Part shown: in pieces, positions 59,888 to 64,000 of the stretch
Layout: each line of letters begins with the position of its first letter
Numbering within the stretch: position 1 is the first letter of the stretch
DNA from: QYQD01 sp040754095
GTDB lineage: Bacteria > Desulfobacterota > QYQD01
DNA length: 64,000 nt
Assembly: GCA_040754095.1 (NCBI GenBank)
Contig: JBFMFO010000002.1
Coordinates: 62,001-126,000, forward strand
Direction of reading: 5' to 3'
Translations under genes and position numbers: made by a program
Notes under the pieces: generated by a model
Database searches by the model: none
Told to the model about the DNA's origin: nothing
Seen by the model: the letters and a program-made list of their open reading frames with translations, nothing else

Positions 59888-59967
59888 TAACCGTTCACCG
59901 TTGTTAGTTCACTGTTCACCGAAAAAAGATATTCAGGTTTTTACGGACAACGATTAATTGATAACGG
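59888..59967. repeat. Palindromic AACGGTT-type array between guaB and guaA
   Basis: Left arm AACCGTTC-ACCGTTG-TTAGTTC-ACTGTTC-ACCG faces right arm GGACAACGATTAATTGATAACGG. The arms are of the type in the centre of the composite element at 21787, without the GCTGATA outer arms. About 110 bp from here to the guaA start hold no further gene. Confidence 0.75.
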
Positions 59968-60075
59968 CAAATGGATAGTTCCGGGTGCGACCAGAAGTCT
60001 CAGCAAGTCTCCAGGGGTCGGACGGGGACGGATGCTGTTCTACAAGGAGAAATCAAAAGTAAGGTCTATGCGATC

Positions 60076-61638
60076 ATGAAAGATAATATTCATGCCGAAA
60101 AAATACTGATTCTGGATTTTGGTTCGCAATATACCCAGCTTATTGCCAGGCGCATCCGCGAAAACAAGGTTTATTGCGAGATTCACCCCTTTAACCTGTC
60201 GTTAGCCGCGATCCGCGCCTTCCAGCCGAAGGGTATTATACTCTCCGGAGGGCCGTCCTCGGTCTATGACAAGGGCGCCCCCATAAGCACACCGGAAATC
60301 TATAATCTTGGCGTACCGGTACTGGGCATCTGTTATGGTATGCAGCTTATGGCCCATCAATCAGGCGGAAAGGTGGCGCATGCCATAAAGCGGGAATACG
60401 GTCATGCCGATCTCTTAATCGACGATGCCAGAGACCTGTTTTACGGCCTGGAATCGGGCCCGGAGAAGACCTGCCGGGTGTGGATGAGCCATGGGGACAA
60501 GGTTAACCGCCTCCCGGCCGGATTCGCGCCTGTCGCCCACACTACGCACTCCCCTATTGCCGCCCTGCGGCACAGGGAAAAGCCTCTATTCGGGGTGCAA
60601 TTCCATCCCGAGGTAGTGCACACCTCCATCGGAAACCATATCCTGAAAAACTTCATAATCCGCATCTGTAAGATCAAACCGCGCTGGACCATGAAGTCCT
60701 TTATTGAGACCACAGTGGAGGCCATTAGAGAAAAGGTCGGCCCGGATCGGGCTATTTGCGGCCTCAGCGGCGGCGTGGACTCTTCAGTAGTAGCCGTGCT
60801 CATGCATAAGGCCATCGGCCCGCAGCTTACCTGTATCTTTGTAAATAATGGGATGCTCCGGAAGGGCGAGCCGGAAAGCGTCCGCAATCTCTTTACGCGG
60901 CACTATAAGATCAAACTCGCCGATATTGACGCCTCAGGGTATTTCCTTAAACAACTCAAAGGGGTCGTTGATCCTGAGGTCAAGAGGCATATCATAGGTC
61001 ACGGCTTCATACATATCTTCGAGAAGGAGGCCCGGCGCATAGGCAAAGTCAAGTACCTGGCCCAGGGCACACTGTACCCGGATGTTATTGAAAGCGTTTC
61101 CTTTAAAGGCCCTTCCGCCGTAATCAAGACCCATCATAATGTGGGCGGCCTGCCGGAAATCATGAAACTTGAACTCATTGAACCCCTCCGGGAACTATTC
61201 AAGGATGAAGTGCGCAAGGTCGGCCTGGAGCTGGGCATGCCAAAGGATATCGTCTATCGGCAGCCGTTTCCCGGACCGGGGCTGGCCATCCGTATCCTTG
61301 GTGAGGTAACCGCAGAAAGGCTGGCTATCCTGCGGGAGGCAGATGCCATCGTCCTCGGAGAGATGAAAAAGGCCGGTTTGTACCGAAAGGTATGGCAGTC
61401 CTTTGCTGTCCTCTTACCTATCAAGACGGTGGGAGTTATGGGCGACCAGAGGACGTATGAGCATGTCATAGCCCTCCGGGTGGTGGACAGCCTTGATGCC
61501 ATGACTGCCGATTGGAGCCGGATACCCTACGACCTCCTCGGCGCTATATCCAATCGCATCATTAATGAGGTAACGGGTATAAACCGCGTAGTTTACGACA
61601 TCTCTTCCAAGCCGCCCAGCACTATAGAATGGGAATAG
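60076..61638 (+). CDS. guaA: GMP synthase (glutamine-hydrolysing)
   Basis: GuaA aminates XMP to GMP using glutamine. From ATG 60076 the protein has 520 aa. Residues ~5-200 are the class I amidotransferase (ILDFGSQYTQLIARRIRE; nucleophile Cys86 in LGICYGMQLMA, the same number as in E. coli; HPEVVHT). Residues ~205-390 are the N-type ATP-pyrophosphatase (GLSGGVDSSVVAVLM), and residues ~395-520 the dimerisation domain (RQPFPGPGLAIRILGEVT...KPPSTIEWE). An in-frame extension to 59971 has no similarity to GuaA. dnaE starts 20 bp later. Confidence 0.96.
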   Translation: MKDNIHAEKILILDFGSQYTQLIARRIRENKVYCEIHPFNLSLAAIRAFQPKGIILSGGPSSVYDKGAPISTPEIYNLGVPVLGICYGMQLMAHQSGGKVAHAIKREYGHADLLIDDARDLFYGLESGPEKTCRVWMSHGDKVNRLPAGFAPVAHTTHSPIAALRHREKPLFGVQFHPEVVHTSIGNHILKNFIIRICKIKPRWTMKSFIETTVEAIREKVGPDRAICGLSGGVDSSVVAVLMHKAIGPQLTCIFVNNGMLRKGEPESVRNLFTRHYKIKLADIDASGYFLKQLKGVVDPEVKRHIIGHGFIHIFEKEARRIGKVKYLAQGTLYPDVIESVSFKGPSAVIKTHHNVGGLPEIMKLELIEPLRELFKDEVRKVGLELGMPKDIVYRQPFPGPGLAIRILGEVTAERLAILREADAIVLGEMKKAGLYRKVWQSFAVLLPIKTVGVMGDQRTYEHVIALRVVDSLDAMTADWSRIPYDLLGAISNRIINEVTGINRVVYDISSKPPSTIEWE

Positions 61639-61658
61639 GATAATAATATTAGTGTATC

Positions 61659-64000
61659 ATGGAACGTGCCAATTTTATCCATCTGCATGTCCATACCGAA
61701 TACAGCCTCCTGGACGGCGCCATCCGCCTGAAGGATCTGTTCCGCACGGCCAAGGAATATGGGATGCCGGCCATAGCCATGACCGATCACGGCAACATGT
61801 TCGGCGCAGTTGAGTTCTATGAGACAGCCCGCAAAAACGATATAAAACCCATCATCGGCTGCGAGGTCTATGTAGCGCCCAGAAATCGTTCGGATAAAAC
61901 CGCGCGGGGAAACGAAGAGACCGCCTTTCACCTGGTCCTCCTGGCCCAGAACCGGGAGGGATACAAAAACCTCTGCCGGCTGGTAACCGCCGCATACTTT
62001 GAGGGCTTTTACTACAAGCCGCGCATCGATAAAGAACTCCTGGAAAAATATAACGCCGGACTTATCGCCATGAGCTCCTGCCTGCATGGCGAGATACCTT
62101 TTGCCCTCCTTCACGAAGGCGAAAAGGCCGCCCTGGAAAAAACCGCTGCATACGCCCGCATCTTTCCGGATCGCTTTTACTTAGAACTGCAGGAAAACGG
62201 CATAGCCGAACAGAAGACGGTTAACAGCGGCCTTAAGGTGATCGCCGATCGCCTCTCCCTCCCCCTGGTAGCTACCAATGACTGCCACTATCTGCGCCGG
62301 GAAGACGCCCGCATCCATGACGTCCTCCTCTGTGTGCAGACCGGAAAGACCGTAGGGGATCAGAACCGGATGAGATTCTCTACCGACCAGCTTTACCTGC
62401 GCGCGCCGGCCGAGATGGAGTCGCTTTTTTCCGATACCCCGGAGGCCTTACAAAATACGGTAGAAATTGCCCGGCGTTGCAATCTGGAACTCGAACTGGG
62501 GGAATATCATTTTCCCGTCTATCCTGTGCCGGAGGGAGAAACGCTCGACAGCAAACTGACAGAGGAAGCCGAAAAGGGGCTTAAAGAACGGCTTGAGGCC
62601 ATAACCCGGAAGGAAGGGCCGGATAAAAAAAGAGAGGCGGTTTACCGGGAGAGACTGGCCTACGAGCTGGACGTTATCCGGCAGATGGGTTTTCCCGGTT
62701 ATTTTCTCATCGTATCCGATTTTATCAACTACGCCAAGAAGAAGGACGTCCCGGTCGGTCCGGGCCGCGGTTCGGCCGCCGGCAGCCTGGTGGCCTATGC
62801 CTTACGCATCACGGACATTGACCCCTTGCCCTATAACCTCCTCTTTGAACGCTTCCTGAACCTCGAAAGACGCAGCATGCCGGACATCGACGTCGATTTC
62901 TGCAAGGACAGAAGGGAAGAGGTCCTGGAATACATATCACAAAAATACGGAGGCAAGGACTACACGGCCCAGATCATAACCTTTGGTAAGATGCAGGCCC
63001 GGGCCGTGATACGGGATGTGGGACGGGCCATGGACATGCCTTACGGCGAGGTGGACCGGATAGCCAAGCTGATCCCCAATCAACTGAATATAAGACTGGA
63101 AGAGGCCCTGGAAAAAGAGGTGCGGCTCAGGGAATTGGCCGAACAGGACCCCAGGGTGAAAGACCTGATTACGGTCTCTATAGCCCTGGAGGGACTGCCG
63201 CGGCACGCCTCTACCCACGCGGCGGGCGTGGTCATCTCGGATAGACCCATAGTGGAATATCTGCCGCTCTATCGGGGTCCCAAGGGTGAAGTCCTCACCC
63301 AATACCCCATGAAGGCCGTGGACAAGATCGGCCTGGTCAAATTTGATCTCCTGGGCTTGAAGAACCTGACTATCATCCGTCATGCCCAGGAATTGATTCA
63401 AAAAAAATATAATGAGGCCTTTGACCTCGGTCAGATACCCCTGGATGACAAAGAAACCTATGAGCTCCTTTCCCGCGGAGACACAACCGGCGTCTTCCAG
63501 CTTGAAAGCGCAGGGATGAAAGAATTGCTTGTCAAGATGAAACCCCAGACCTTTACAGACCTCATCGCCTCCGTGGCCCTCTACCGTCCGGGACCGCTGG
63601 AAAGCGGCATGGTCGATGACTTCGTAAAGGGGAAACACGGCCAGATCGAGGTAAGTTATCCCGTACCCCGGTTGGAAGAGATACTCAAAGAGACTTACGG
63701 GGTCATCGTTTATCAGGAACAGGTCATGCAGATCGCCGGAACCCTGGCCAGCTACTCCATGGGTGACGCCGATGTCCTGCGGGCGGCTATGGGAAAGAAG
63801 ATACCGGAAATAATGGCCGCGCAGAGGGAAAAGTTCGTCACCGGCGCCGTAAAAAACAGCGTCCCCAGGAAAAAGGCGGAAAAACTCTTTGACCTCATGG
63901 AAAAATTCGGCGGTTACGGCTTCAATAAGTCCCATAGCACGGCCTATGCCCTTATCGCCTATCAGACCGCCTATCTCAAGGCCCATTATCCCCTGCCCTT
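61659..64000 (+). CDS. dnaE: DNA polymerase III alpha subunit (3' end outside window)
   Basis: DnaE is the replicative polymerase. The reading frame opens at ATG 61659 (MERANFIHLHVHTEYSLLDGAIRL) and stays open for 780 codons to the window edge, where it is cut by the boundary rather than by a stop. The first ~270 residues are a PHP domain (HVHTEYS...MTDHGNM). The polymerase core has FPGYFLIVSDFI, GPGRGSAAGSLVAY, and the catalytic aspartates in RSMPDIDVDFCKDRR. Further on come HASTHAAGVVI and FGGYGFNKSHSTAYALIAYQTAYLKA near the end. A full alpha subunit has some 1100-1200 residues, so about a third is missing. Confidence 0.96.
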   Translation, partial: MERANFIHLHVHTEYSLLDGAIRLKDLFRTAKEYGMPAIAMTDHGNMFGAVEFYETARKNDIKPIIGCEVYVAPRNRSDKTARGNEETAFHLVLLAQNREGYKNLCRLVTAAYFEGFYYKPRIDKELLEKYNAGLIAMSSCLHGEIPFALLHEGEKAALEKTAAYARIFPDRFYLELQENGIAEQKTVNSGLKVIADRLSLPLVATNDCHYLRREDARIHDVLLCVQTGKTVGDQNRMRFSTDQLYLRAPAEMESLFSDTPEALQNTVEIARRCNLELELGEYHFPVYPVPEGETLDSKLTEEAEKGLKERLEAITRKEGPDKKREAVYRERLAYELDVIRQMGFPGYFLIVSDFINYAKKKDVPVGPGRGSAAGSLVAYALRITDIDPLPYNLLFERFLNLERRSMPDIDVDFCKDRREEVLEYISQKYGGKDYTAQIITFGKMQARAVIRDVGRAMDMPYGEVDRIAKLIPNQLNIRLEEALEKEVRLRELAEQDPRVKDLITVSIALEGLPRHASTHAAGVVISDRPIVEYLPLYRGPKGEVLTQYPMKAVDKIGLVKFDLLGLKNLTIIRHAQELIQKKYNEAFDLGQIPLDDKETYELLSRGDTTGVFQLESAGMKELLVKMKPQTFTDLIASVALYRPGPLESGMVDDFVKGKHGQIEVSYPVPRLEEILKETYGVIVYQEQVMQIAGTLASYSMGDADVLRAAMGKKIPEIMAAQREKFVTGAVKNSVPRKKAEKLFDLMEKFGGYGFNKSHSTAYALIAYQTAYLKAHYPLP

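Noticed and set aside
59971..60075. N-terminal extension of GuaA
   Set aside because: The extra 35 residues are unlike GuaA, while ATG 60076 puts the nucleophile at Cys86.
62937..63986. 349-codon open frame on the minus strand
   Set aside because: It is fully antisense to the clear polymerase domain of dnaE, and its translation has no domain pattern; dnaE reads open to the window edge.

Overview
The window is a dense, mostly co-directional bacterial chromosome segment from a Gram-negative organism. LptE, ADP-heptose-type heptosyltransferase, heptose kinase and O-antigen ligase indicate an LPS outer membrane. Gene order (plsX-fabH-...-fabG-acpP-fabF-rpiB-glyA-dCMP deaminase-nrdR-ribD-ribE-ribBA-ribH-nusB; rfaE1-DUF4416-yicC-remA-gmk; hisC-cmk-rpsA-sppA-ihfB) resembles that of Geobacter-like Deltaproteobacteria / Desulfobacterota, so an anaerobic member of that group is the best guess. 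This is an inference from gene content and synteny; no rRNA or tRNA gene was seen.

Layout. 1-18 kb: lipid and riboflavin housekeeping genes on the + strand. Unusually, an acyl-CoA dehydrogenase and an electron-transfer flavoprotein pair, whose alpha subunit carries a 2[4Fe-4S] ferredoxin domain, sit inside the fatty-acid operon. 18-22 kb: rpsT (-), mutM, a PflA-like radical SAM protein and a PPP-type phosphatase, separated by repeats. 22-29 kb: a chemosensory cluster (cheA, cheY, cheR, cheD, an HDOD gene, a second receiver, cheX, cheB) with no receptor and no separate cheW. 29-33.6 kb: a sigma-54 activator without a sensory domain, a textbook -24/-12 promoter, a PilZ-PAS protein with a degenerate kinase core, and rtcA. 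33.6-40.5 kb (- strand): a large TPR lipoprotein, rlmB, gmk, remA, yicC, a DUF4416 gene and rfaE1. 40.5-51.4 kb: a polysaccharide/LPS island of two divergent arms. 51.8-64 kb: hisC, cmk, rpsA, sppA, ihfB, a YciO/YrdC protein, ppx/gppA, guaB, guaA and the start of dnaE, which runs off the window.

The most striking non-coding feature is a set of intergenic repeat families. Arrays with a strict 7-bp period (GCTGATA-, AACGGTT- and GTCATTA-type units), usually arranged as palindromes, occur throughout. In at least seven genes the stop codon lies inside such an array, so the repeat encodes the last residues. Separate families are palindromic CGCAAAG / CACAGAG elements and a roughly 180-bp MITE-like element with terminal inverted repeats. 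One composite element is present twice in opposite orientation about 10 kb apart.

No tRNA, rRNA, CRISPR array, transposase or integrase gene was recognised.
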